NCBI GenBank assembly: GCA_019314085.1
Contig: JAFCZZ010000135.1
Span: forward strand, 1-5,263
DNA length: 5,263 nt
DNA from: Deltaproteobacteria bacterium
Lineage (GTDB): Bacteria > Desulfobacterota > Syntrophia > Syntrophales > UBA2210
Direction: 5' to 3'
Each line of letters opens with the position of its first letter. The stretch's first letter is position 1. Under the pieces are notes generated by a model, which saw only the letters and a program-made list of their open reading frames with translations, was not told the DNA's origin and ran no database searches. Shown piece by piece: positions 1 to 5,263 of the stretch. The position numbers and the translations under genes were made by a program.

Positions 1-101
1 CCGCATGCAGGGCATGTTATCTCTTTATCATCATCCTGCGCAAACCGGATCATTTCAAATTCCTTCCCGCAGAGGGTACATCGATATTCGTATATTGGCA
101 T
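1..101 (-). CDS. FmdB-type zinc-ribbon protein, N-terminus only (cut by left edge)
   Basis: The minus-strand frame starts at ATG (99-101) and stays open to the window edge, giving 33 codons. The protein opens MPIYEYRC, has CxxC at residues 8/11 and a second CxxC at 30/33, with GKEFE between them. This is the hallmark of the FmdB/putative regulatory zinc-ribbon family (small proteins with one four-cysteine zinc site, usually about 60-110 residues). A GTGAGGAG ribosome binding site lies at 111-118, 9 nt before the ATG, and fixes the start. The gene lies 83 bp downstream of trxB on the same strand with no visible terminator between, so co-transcription is likely. The family's molecular role is poorly defined: the name comes from a proposed regulator of a formamidase/amidase operon, and a regulatory role here is unproven. 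The C-terminal part is outside the window, so fusion or truncation cannot be judged. Confidence 0.85.
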   Translation of the reverse strand, partial: MPIYEYRCTLCGKEFEMIRFAQDDDKEITCPAC

Positions 102-184
102 GTACGTATTCTCCTCACAAACAACGATCTCACAAATGGTTGCCTCGAGGGGTCAATCCTCCATGAAATCATCAAAACTAAGTA

Positions 185-1150
185 TCAATATGTCTGGCCT
201 TTGACGTCATCAACATACAGGGAAGCACTGTGCGCGGCCGTCGCACCATCGCCGCAGGCGGTTACCACCTGCCGTAGAGACTTGCTGATGCAGTCCCCGC
301 AGGCGAAGATACCACCTGTCGATGTCTTCATATCACAATCGGCTATAATATAGCCATCCGTGTCGAGATTGACAATTCCTTCGACAAAATCCGTATTGGG
401 CACAAGACCGACAAAGATAAATACCCCGTCGACAGGGATCTCTTTCTGCCGGTCGGGATCTTTGACATTTCGTATTCTGACACCGGTTACGCCATCCTCT
501 CCCAGGATCTCTTCCACCGTGGAGTCCCAGGCGAAGGTGATCTTCTCGTTAGCAAAGGCCCGCTGCTGCAGCACGGCTGTCGCGCGAAGGCGATCCCTCC
601 GGTGAATGAGGGTAACCTTCAAGGCGAATTTCGTCAGGTAGATGGCCTCCTGGACGGCGGTATCTCCGCCTCCGACAACCGCGACCTCTCGGTTCCGGTA
701 AAAGGGGGCATCGCAGGTAGCACAGTAGGATATGCCCCTGCCTACCATTTCCTCCTCACGCGGCACTCCAAGCCGACTCCAGGCGGCTCCCGTGGAGACA
801 ATGACGGAAAGAGTCCGGTAGGCGCCGCTGTCGGTGACGACCTCCCACCCTTCAACATCTCCCGATTGCGCCCGGTGTATCCGGCTCACCTGCTCCGCCC
901 TGACCTCCAGGCCAAACGAAACCGCCTGCCTTTTGAAGATATCATTCAGTTCGAATCCGCCGATCGCGGGGATGCCGGGATAGTTTTCTATCATATCCGT
1001 CATGGTGATCTGGCTGGCCTGAGCGTTCCCCTCCACAAGGAGCGTCCTCATATCGGCCCGAGCCGCGTAGAGACCCGCGGTCAGACCGCCAGGGCCGCCC
1101 CCCACTATAATAAGATCATAGGTGTCCTTCGGTATCTGTATATCGGTCAC
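185..1150 (-). CDS. trxB: Thioredoxin reductase (NADPH, FAD flavoprotein)
   Basis: Cytosolic low-molecular-weight thioredoxin reductase, passing electrons from NADPH via FAD to the disulfide of thioredoxin. It is full length at 321 residues, the usual size for the family. The FAD dinucleotide-binding motif GGGPGG is at 17-22. The redox-active CATC is at 143-146 followed by DAPF. The NADPH-binding GGGDTA is at 160-165, with HRRDRLRA at 183-190 matching the NADPH-selective HRRxxxR signature. The C-terminal FAD motif FACGDC is at 282-287, followed by LRQVVTACGDGA. The start codon is GTG (1148-1150), supported by GAGAGGG at 1157-1163; the Rossmann motif begins about 13 residues in, as expected. 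Extra cysteines at 272, 284, 287 and 299 lie in or near the C-terminal FAD motif; E. coli TrxB has GDV at that site. A promoter is visible upstream (1182-1209), and fmdB follows on the same strand. The narrow substrate could be a thioredoxin variant, but the family call is firm. Confidence 0.96.
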   Translation of the reverse strand: MTDIQIPKDTYDLIIVGGGPGGLTAGLYAARADMRTLLVEGNAQASQITMTDMIENYPGIPAIGGFELNDIFKRQAVSFGLEVRAEQVSRIHRAQSGDVEGWEVVTDSGAYRTLSVIVSTGAAWSRLGVPREEEMVGRGISYCATCDAPFYRNREVAVVGGGDTAVQEAIYLTKFALKVTLIHRRDRLRATAVLQQRAFANEKITFAWDSTVEEILGEDGVTGVRIRNVKDPDRQKEIPVDGVFIFVGLVPNTDFVEGIVNLDTDGYIIADCDMKTSTGGIFACGDCISKSLRQVVTACGDGATAAHSASLYVDDVKGQTY

Positions 1151-1181
1151 GAAGTTCCCTCTCTTTCAAAATGTATCCGTT

Positions 1182-1209
1182 AATTTAGTCACATTTCCCG
1201 TTTTGTCAA
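1182..1209 (-). promoter_or_regulatory. Sigma70-like promoter for trxB
   Basis: Reading the minus strand, a perfect -35 TTGACA (1204-1209) is followed after 16 nt by TAAATT (1182-1187), which matches four of six -10 bases. Transcription would start near 1175, leaving a leader of about 25 nt that contains the trxB ribosome binding site. This is the only good promoter-like pair in the rtcB-trxB gap. It is a pattern match by eye, not a measured start. Confidence 0.6.
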
Positions 1210-1280
1210 GCGCCAGGCACAAACCGGACCCCGAATCGTCCCAACAGCACAGGGGTTTTTCTCCTCTCCTGCAGTTGCTC

Positions 1281-2726
1281 TTATCCCTTGATACACCCGA
1301 CGGCCCTGAGCCGCGCGACCTTTGTGGACAGGCCGGCACGGTGAACTACATTCACCACTTCTTCTATATCCTTATACGCCTCCGGCATCTCTTCGCTCAG
1401 TGTCTTTTTACCCGCAGCCAGCACGATAACCCCCCGATCGGCCATCTCGGCGGCGATCGAGCGGTTCCGGCTCGCCTTCATCGCCCTGTTGCGACTCATC
1501 ACCCGCCCTGCGCCATGGCAGGTACTGCCGAATGTTTCCTCAAGGGCCCTGTCTGTCCCCACAAGCACATACGCTCCGGTGCCCATGTCTCCCGGTATCA
1601 GGACCGGCTGCCCTGCTTCGCGGTACACATCTGGCAGTAAAGGATGCCGGGGGGGTAGCGCCCTCGTGGCCCCTTTGCGGTGTACACAGACCCTTCTTTT
1701 CCTGCCCTCTATTTCAAACTCCTCCACCTTTGCGATGTTGTGGCACACATCGTAGACCAACTTCATTCCTATATCACGTGGAGAGCGTTGCAGTGTTTTC
1801 TCAAAGGTCTGTGCCGTCCGGTGCATCAGTATCTGCCGGTTCGCCCAGGCATAATTCGCCGCACAGGCCATGGCGGCCATATATTCCTTCCCCTCATCCG
1901 AGGCAAGATAGGCACAGGCCAGCTGCCGGTCGGGGAGGGGGAAATCCAACGCGCTGCTGCGTTTGACCATTCGCGCGAGATAGTCGTCGCACACCTGATA
2001 ACCGAAACCCCGTGACCCGGTGTGAATGGCGACGGCGACCTGGCCTTCGGCAGTCAAGCCAAATGCAGAGGCGACGCGCCGGTCAAAGATCTCCTCCACG
2101 ACCTCTATCTCCAGAAAATGGTTTCCTGAACCCAGGGTCCCCAGTTGTCTCCTGCCCCGCTCGAGGGCCCGGGCACTCACGTATGTGGGGTCTGCCCCCT
2201 GCATTGCGCCACCATCTTCGGTTCTTGCCAGATCGCCCTCTGAGCCGTAGCCGCGACCAACCGCCCACGCGGCCCCCTGGCGCAGCACCTTCTTTTCTTC
2301 ATCCACCGAAAGCTTGCAAGCGCCTTCGGAGCCCACACCGGCGGGTATGTTCCTGAAGAGGGCAATGACAAGCTCTCTCAGCTTATCCTTAATCTCACCG
2401 ATTTGCAGGTTGGTCGCCATCAGGCGAACGCCGCAATTGATGTCATACCCCACCCCTCCGGGAGAGATGATCCCCTCCTCCATGTCGAAGGCCGCGACAC
2501 CGCCTATGGGAAATCCATATCCCCAGTGGATATCCGGCATTGCCAGCGAATGGCCGATGATCCCGGGGAGGTGCGCCACATTGGCGACCTGCTTCGGGCT
2601 CTCATCCTTTCCCATCGCTTTTATCATCCGCTCATCGGCATAGATGAGACCGGGGACTCGCATCCCTCCCACAGGGGGTATGATCCAGCGAAACGCATCA
2701 AGCCGTTCGATCTTGATATCAGACAT
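1281..2726 (-). CDS. rtcB: RNA ligase RtcB (RNA-splicing ligase, 3'-phosphate/5'-OH joining)
   Basis: GTP- and Mn2+-dependent RNA ligase that joins RNA 2',3'-cyclic phosphate or 3'-phosphate ends to 5'-OH ends through a guanylylated histidine, acting in tRNA splicing or RNA repair. The 481 residues match the canonical full-length family almost position for position. Metal-ligand candidates are D95 and C98 in GYDINCG, H203 in GSGNHF, H235 in IHTGSRG and H329 in VCHN. H404 in STCHGAGR is the expected guanylylation site. E206, Y451 and the C-terminal K480, associated with guanine binding in the archaeal enzyme, are also present, so the protein looks catalytically intact. The usual GSMGTxSY motif reads GDMGTGAY (379-386) here. 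The ATG (2724-2726) overlaps the end of the archease gene by 8 bp, and a GGGAGGG ribosome binding site (2736-2742) lies inside that gene, indicating translational coupling. No RtcR-type regulator or sigma54 promoter was seen, unlike the E. coli rtc operon. Confidence 0.97.
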   Translation of the reverse strand: MSDIKIERLDAFRWIIPPVGGMRVPGLIYADERMIKAMGKDESPKQVANVAHLPGIIGHSLAMPDIHWGYGFPIGGVAAFDMEEGIISPGGVGYDINCGVRLMATNLQIGEIKDKLRELVIALFRNIPAGVGSEGACKLSVDEEKKVLRQGAAWAVGRGYGSEGDLARTEDGGAMQGADPTYVSARALERGRRQLGTLGSGNHFLEIEVVEEIFDRRVASAFGLTAEGQVAVAIHTGSRGFGYQVCDDYLARMVKRSSALDFPLPDRQLACAYLASDEGKEYMAAMACAANYAWANRQILMHRTAQTFEKTLQRSPRDIGMKLVYDVCHNIAKVEEFEIEGRKRRVCVHRKGATRALPPRHPLLPDVYREAGQPVLIPGDMGTGAYVLVGTDRALEETFGSTCHGAGRVMSRNRAMKASRNRSIAAEMADRGVIVLAAGKKTLSEEMPEAYKDIEEVVNVVHRAGLSTKVARLRAVGCIKG

Positions 2727-3162
2727 CGCAGATAACCCTCCCGGTCCACCCCTGCGCGGCCCTTTGGATCTGTACCCGATGGTAGGTGACCGCCTTTATC
2801 TCAACGTCCATCGTGTGCCGGCCGTGCGCAAAGGGTTCTCCTGTTGCTACCGCGCACAGGTGAAAACCGTCCATCTCGGAGATGACACATTCCTTCAACA
2901 GCCAGCCTTCACCGTTGTATAGATACAGAACCTCTCTGAGAAAATTGACCAGCACCTCCTCCCGGTCGCCCCCTTCGGCGACAATCTCCCGCTCTTCCCT
3001 CCCCCGCAGGCGGCGTCTGTCGGTCATGATATCGGAAAGGGCGAGGGCGGCATTCCGGAAGAGATCCCTTTCGTCTGTCCCGTATATCTCCACCCCGAGG
3101 TCGGCCGTATGCTCGAATATTCGGTAGGGCGGGCGATCTGCCTGATCTGCATCTTTGGTCAT
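2719..3162 (-). CDS. Archease, activator of RtcB
   Basis: Archease is a small cytosolic protein that promotes guanylylation and multiple turnover of RtcB. With the start at ATG 3160-3162 it has 147 residues, typical for the family. It shows the N-terminal FEHTADLGV (H18, D21), NAALALSDIMTD at 37-48, the central VNFLREVLYLYNGEG (72-86) and GRHTMDVEIKAVTYH (114-128), and ends in the conserved acidic DV (146-147). D21 and D146 correspond to family-conserved acidic positions. The frame stays open upstream to 3300, but the 46 extra residues resemble nothing in the family and cross the divergent promoter region, so the internal ATG was chosen. An AGG (3171-3173) gives only a weak ribosome binding site 8 nt before it. 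The stop codon overlaps the rtcB start, so the two proteins are probably made together from one mRNA, as their partnership predicts. Confidence 0.93.
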   Translation of the reverse strand: MTKDADQADRPPYRIFEHTADLGVEIYGTDERDLFRNAALALSDIMTDRRRLRGREEREIVAEGGDREEVLVNFLREVLYLYNGEGWLLKECVISEMDGFHLCAVATGEPFAHGRHTMDVEIKAVTYHRVQIQRAAQGWTGRVICDV

Positions 3163-3185
3163 AGTGGATACCTGTCGTTTCGAAA

Positions 3186-3214
3186 AGTATAGAACACCTG
3201 CCGGAGGAATGAAA
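3186..3214 (-). promoter_or_regulatory. Possible promoter for archease-rtcB
   Basis: On the minus strand TATACT (3186-3191) matches five of six -10 bases. It lies 24 nt upstream of the archease ATG, which would give a leader of roughly 17 nt. The -35 region is poor (TTTCAT at 3209-3214 with 17-nt spacing), so either the promoter is weak, an activator is needed, or this is chance. It lies back to back with the stronger plus-strand promoter at 3233-3261. Confidence 0.35.
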
Positions 3215-3232
3215 GCCCGATCCCGGCCCACA

Positions 3233-3261
3233 TTGCCATCAATAGTGAGATCTGCTACACT
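3233..3261 (+). promoter_or_regulatory. Strong sigma70-like extended -10 promoter for the 130-residue gene
   Basis: TTGCCA (3233-3238, five of six -35 bases) and TACACT (3256-3261, four of six -10 bases) are separated by exactly 17 nt. TG at 3253-3254 provides an extended -10 element. The start would be near 3268, about 31 nt before the ATG. TATCAT at 3276-3281 is another -10-like hexamer, but it lacks a -35 partner. Confidence 0.72.
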
Positions 3262-3287
3262 CTCGCACTGCGACATATCATACAGAT

Positions 3288-3293
3288 GAGGAG
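3288..3293 (+). promoter_or_regulatory. Ribosome binding site fixing the start at 3299
   Basis: GAGGAG lies 5 nt before the ATG at 3299-3301. This is a strong Shine-Dalgarno match and the main evidence, with the promoter upstream, that the plus-strand frame here is a real gene rather than a shadow. Confidence 0.7.
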
Positions 3294-3298
3294 AGCCC

Positions 3299-3691
3299 AT
3301 GGGTACATGTAACGTTTACATACCGGAACACCTGGAGCGGATAGCCAAACGACACGCAAGGGATTTGTCGTCCGCCGTTGAAGAGGACCTGACAGCGCTG
3401 TATGCCCTGCTCACTATGACCGGCGAAGAGATGGAGGAGTATCTCACCAAGCAGGAGATGTCGCTCCTCTGTGAGGTATTTAAAAACGATGAGTTCGAGT
3501 CGGCACGGATCCGGGAATGGCCGGCCCTGCTTGCCTGGGATCTGGAAGATGTGGAAAAATATGAGAAGCTCAGCGCACAGTTTAAGACAAACGCGGAGGT
3601 CCTGATTGAAAAGCTGGAGGTGCTCACCCCCCTCCAAGCCCTTTGGCTTCTCCACACGATCAGGAGATGTGGCGATACAGAGACCGGCTGA
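3299..3691 (+). CDS. Uncharacterised 130-residue helical protein with ribbon-helix-helix-like N-terminus
   Basis: Function not recognised. The gene is supported by a near-consensus promoter, a strong ribosome binding site and an uninterrupted frame that exactly fills the space between archease and the AsmA-like gene. The protein is acidic and leucine-rich, probably mostly helical, with no signal peptide or membrane segment, so it is likely cytosolic. Residues 5-35 (NVYIPEHLERIAKRHARD, then a second helix) resemble the strand-helix-helix layout of ribbon-helix-helix DNA-binding proteins, but the turn between the helices is short. Residues 49-123 follow a pattern I recall from small uncharacterised bacterial proteins: LTxxEMxLLCxVF, then a tryptophan-containing segment (W74, W80), then LxxKLxxLTPLQALWLL. 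Cysteines are at 4, 58 and 124 and do not form a metal motif. It is the only plus-strand gene in the window, transcribed away from archease-rtcB and ending 2 bp before the convergent AsmA-like gene. A regulatory role is a guess. Confidence 0.8.
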   Translation: MGTCNVYIPEHLERIAKRHARDLSSAVEEDLTALYALLTMTGEEMEEYLTKQEMSLLCEVFKNDEFESARIREWPALLAWDLEDVEKYEKLSAQFKTNAEVLIEKLEVLTPLQALWLLHTIRRCGDTETG

Positions 3692-3693
3692 CC

Positions 3694-4509
3694 CTATTCT
3701 CCCAGAATTCCTTTTATCTTGTCCCTTAAGGCCCTTGCCCGTTGTTCGGTTTCTTTTCCCACAGCCTTGGCCTGTCCTACCGCCTTTTTCGTCTCATCAA
3801 GGACCGATTCCAGCTTCTCGATCTGGCCGTCGAGGGCACGCATCGTATCAGGGGCCGTGATCTTTTCGTAGAGTGCTGCAAATATCTCCCCGGCGGCCTC
3901 TGCCGGTGAGGCGCCGCCCTTCTTTTTACCTATATCCGCGAGATGTATATCAGGCAGTGCCACCGTTATCTCACTCCCTCCGAGCATGGACACAGCCAGG
4001 ATAACCTTTCCGTCTCTGATGGTAACATCCCGTATAATTATCTTTTTCCCTTCGTCCTTTTTCCCATTAACTTTTCCCCCTGTTTTCTCTTCGGACCCCT
4101 TTTCTACCCCCGCTTTCTCTTTAATATTATTCAGGATGGTTTGCAGATTGTCGGTCCCTCCCTTTTTTTCATAGGTGATTTCAGGGGCGATCACCTCGAT
4201 CTTTTCAATGATGATGGGATTCGAGATCAGCGATTTCTCATCCACGTCCACAGAGATGGATTCCACCGCTAGGGCCTCCGGTGACCGAAAACCGCCGGGG
4301 TTCCCGAAGTAGAGCCCCTTTATCTCGGCCCGCCCGGAGAGCAGAGAGACATCCACATCCGCCAGACGGACCTCTGTCTTTGTTATGTCCGGGCCATAGA
4401 TGTTGACAGCGGTCTTGATAATGGAGCTGAGATTCAAGAAAACCGCCACCAATAACCCGGCGATAATGATAATGACACCACCGATGAAGATCATCACCCT
4501 TTTTTTCAT
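3694..4509 (-). CDS. Membrane-anchored AsmA-like protein (short form) with helical C-terminal tail
   Basis: A 271-residue envelope protein. Residues 5-26 are a single hydrophobic helix after MKKR, most likely an uncleaved inner-membrane anchor with the rest in the periplasm. Residues 44-115 carry the AsmA-like N-terminal pattern: VRLADVDVSLLSGRAEIKGL, then FGNPGGF (68-74), then alternating strands ending in IEKIEVIAPEITYE. NLQTILNNI is at 121-129. A Lys/Glu/Gly-rich low-complexity linker spans about 130-156. The beta-rich repeat resumes at 157-192 (IIIRDVTIRDGKVILAV, LPDIHLADIG). Residues 203-268 are predicted helical, and 220-268 are highly charged with coiled-coil character. Larger AsmA-family members (TamB, YhdP, AsmA) act in envelope lipid movement, but no such role has been shown for this short form. 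The start is fixed by a consensus ribosome binding site. It follows ubiE on the same strand after 61 bp with no visible terminator or promoter, so it is probably co-transcribed. Confidence 0.88.
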   Translation of the reverse strand: MKKRVMIFIGGVIIIIAGLLVAVFLNLSSIIKTAVNIYGPDITKTEVRLADVDVSLLSGRAEIKGLYFGNPGGFRSPEALAVESISVDVDEKSLISNPIIIEKIEVIAPEITYEKKGGTDNLQTILNNIKEKAGVEKGSEEKTGGKVNGKKDEGKKIIIRDVTIRDGKVILAVSMLGGSEITVALPDIHLADIGKKKGGASPAEAAGEIFAALYEKITAPDTMRALDGQIEKLESVLDETKKAVGQAKAVGKETEQRARALRDKIKGILGE

Positions 4510-4516
4510 GATCAGC

Positions 4517-4526
4517 CACCTCCTTT
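4517..4526 (-). promoter_or_regulatory. Consensus Shine-Dalgarno of the AsmA-like gene
   Basis: On the minus strand AAAGGAGGTG is essentially the full complement of the 16S rRNA 3' end. Its GGAGG core (4519-4523) lies 9 nt before the ATG at 4507-4509. It is the strongest ribosome binding site in the window and predicts efficient translation. It sets the start at the residue just before the membrane anchor. Confidence 0.8.
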
Positions 4527-4570
4527 AGGTGTAGGGGTAGGCAGAATTGTGTCTGGACTGGCACCCGAGC

Positions 4571-5263
4571 CTATCGGTCTCTCTTCAGCGTGTATAGGTG
4601 CGAGATACCCATGAGAAAGGGGTGTGAGTCAATAACCGTAAATCCCTTCTCTTCGAGGAGCTTTAAGAGTACATTGGGTGGGAGAAAGTCTATGACGGAA
4701 TCTCGCAGGTATCGATATGCCTTGGTACTTCCGGAAATAATACCTCCAATCACGGGAAGGACGTATCTGAAATAGGTAAAGTATATCCTTCTAAAAAACC
4801 GGTTTGAGGGTACGGACAGTTCAAGGATCGCTATCATTCCCCCCTTTTTGATGATGCGGTACAGCTCGTCGAGGCACTCATCGAGTCTTACAACATTCCG
4901 TATGCCAAAGGCTACCATGGCACGGTCAAAGGCCTCATCCCGAAAGGGCAGGGTAATGGCGTCTCCACTGATCAGAAAATAACGGTTTGTATCCACATAT
5001 CTCCCGGCTTTCCGGGCCGCCTGCTCAAGCATCCCGGTCGACAGATCGATCCCCACGACCCGGCACCCCGTATCACGGAGGGCGCTGAGGGCCAGGTCCC
5101 CGGTACCCGTCGCAATATCCAATACCAGACAGTCTTCCTCAATATTCAAGGATTGTATCGTCTTCTTTCTCCAGTATCGGTCGACGGAAAGTGAGAGTAT
5201 CCTGTTCAAGATATCGTAGGAAGGGGCTATGCGGTCAAACATGTCCCCTATGATTGCCGGTCG
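4571..5263 (-). CDS. ubiE: Quinone C-methyltransferase UbiE/MenG (5' end beyond right edge)
   Basis: S-adenosylmethionine-dependent C-methyltransferase that converts demethylmenaquinone to menaquinone (or the ubiquinone precursor) in respiratory quinone synthesis. Counting from the first internal ATG (5240-5242): MFDRIAPSYDILNRILS at 1-17 is the family's N-terminal signature. SAM-binding motif I, VLDIATGTGDLAL, is at 40-52, and the acidic VGIDLS is at 63-68. GDAITLPFRDEAFD (93-106) with AFGIRNV (111-117) is the diagnostic UbiE/COQ5 signature. KKGGMIAILELSVP is at 132-145, and VLPVIGGIISGS with AYRYLRDSV lies further on. In family members MFD is normally preceded by several residues. Here the frame is open from that ATG to the window edge (seven more codons) and no properly spaced ribosome binding site precedes it, so the true start is probably outside. 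In an anaerobe the menaquinone role (MenG) is more likely. The AsmA-like gene follows on the same strand. Confidence 0.93.
   Translation of the reverse strand, partial: RPAIIGDMFDRIAPSYDILNRILSLSVDRYWRKKTIQSLNIEEDCLVLDIATGTGDLALSALRDTGCRVVGIDLSTGMLEQAARKAGRYVDTNRYFLISGDAITLPFRDEAFDRAMVAFGIRNVVRLDECLDELYRIIKKGGMIAILELSVPSNRFFRRIYFTYFRYVLPVIGGIISGSTKAYRYLRDSVIDFLPPNVLLKLLEEKGFTVIDSHPFLMGISHLYTLKRDR

Noticed and set aside
102..184. TTGACC in the trxB-fmdB gap as a -35 element
   Set aside because: No acceptable -10 hexamer occurs at 16-18 nt downstream, and the gap fits simple co-transcription.
602..1183. 193-residue plus-strand open frame opposite trxB
   Set aside because: It is antisense to a firmly identified gene, has low-complexity shadow-like composition and no recognisable domain.
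1228..1260. Inverted repeat ACCCC/GGGGT followed by five T on the plus strand, terminator-like
   Set aside because: The stem is only 5 bp with a 19-nt loop, and the T run faces plus-strand transcription, where no gene ends. It is the wrong orientation for rtcB.
1532..1966. Long plus-strand open frames opposite rtcB, including one of 144 residues
   Set aside because: They are Pro/Arg/Ser-rich shadow frames across a fully conserved rtcB coding sequence.
3205..3240. Possible sigma54 (-24/-12) promoter upstream of archease, by analogy with the E. coli rtc operon
   Set aside because: A TGGCA is present on the minus strand, but the GC element at the required spacing is missing.
3163..3300. 46-residue N-terminal extension of the archease frame, starting at 3300
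   Set aside because: It has no family similarity, overlaps both divergent promoters, and the downstream ATG gives a protein of normal archease length.
3278..3655. Minus-strand open frames of 113-125 residues opposite the 130-residue gene
   Set aside because: The plus-strand frame has a promoter, a strong ribosome binding site and plausible helical protein character; the minus frames have none of these.
3615..3660. AAGCC/GGCTT hairpin near the end of the 130-residue gene as a terminator
   Set aside because: It lies inside the coding sequence and is not followed by a T tract in either direction.

Overview
The window reads as an ordinary chromosomal segment of a moderately GC-rich bacterium. 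Gene content and protein style suggest a Desulfobacterota/Deltaproteobacteria-type anaerobe: a TrxB with a GDC-type C-terminal motif next to an FmdB zinc ribbon, an archease-RtcB pair, a UbiE/MenG quinone methyltransferase, and a short AsmA-like protein. This taxonomic guess is inference from protein flavour and was not tested. No mobile element, CRISPR array, tRNA or rRNA was seen.

Layout from left to right. At the left edge (minus strand) is the N-terminus of an FmdB-type zinc-ribbon protein, cut by the window. Upstream of it on the same strand, 83 bp away, is a complete thioredoxin reductase (trxB, GTG start) with a good sigma70-like promoter in the 130-bp gap before it. Next, still on the minus strand, are rtcB (RNA ligase) and the archease gene. 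They overlap by 8 bp and are transcribed archease first, then rtcB. A 136-bp divergent intergenic region separates archease from a plus-strand gene for an uncharacterised 130-residue protein, the only plus-strand gene in the window. That gene has its own near-consensus extended -10 promoter and a strong ribosome binding site. It converges, with a 2-bp gap, on a minus-strand gene for a membrane-anchored AsmA-like protein. Upstream of that, 61 bp away, is ubiE/menG, which runs off the right edge.

How the genes work together. Archease and RtcB form a known functional pair: archease activates RtcB, which joins RNA 2',3'-cyclic phosphate (or 3'-phosphate) and 5'-OH ends in RNA repair or tRNA splicing. 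TrxB reduces thioredoxin with NADPH. UbiE/MenG methylates the quinone precursor (probably menaquinone here) and is probably co-transcribed with the AsmA-like envelope protein. The only gene without a recognisable function is the 130-residue protein. No clearly new multi-gene system was found. The best candidates for a second look are that protein and its placement opposite the RNA-repair pair.

No stretch longer than 300 bp lacks a gene. The gaps at 102-184 and 4510-4570 hold ribosome binding sites but no convincing promoter or terminator.
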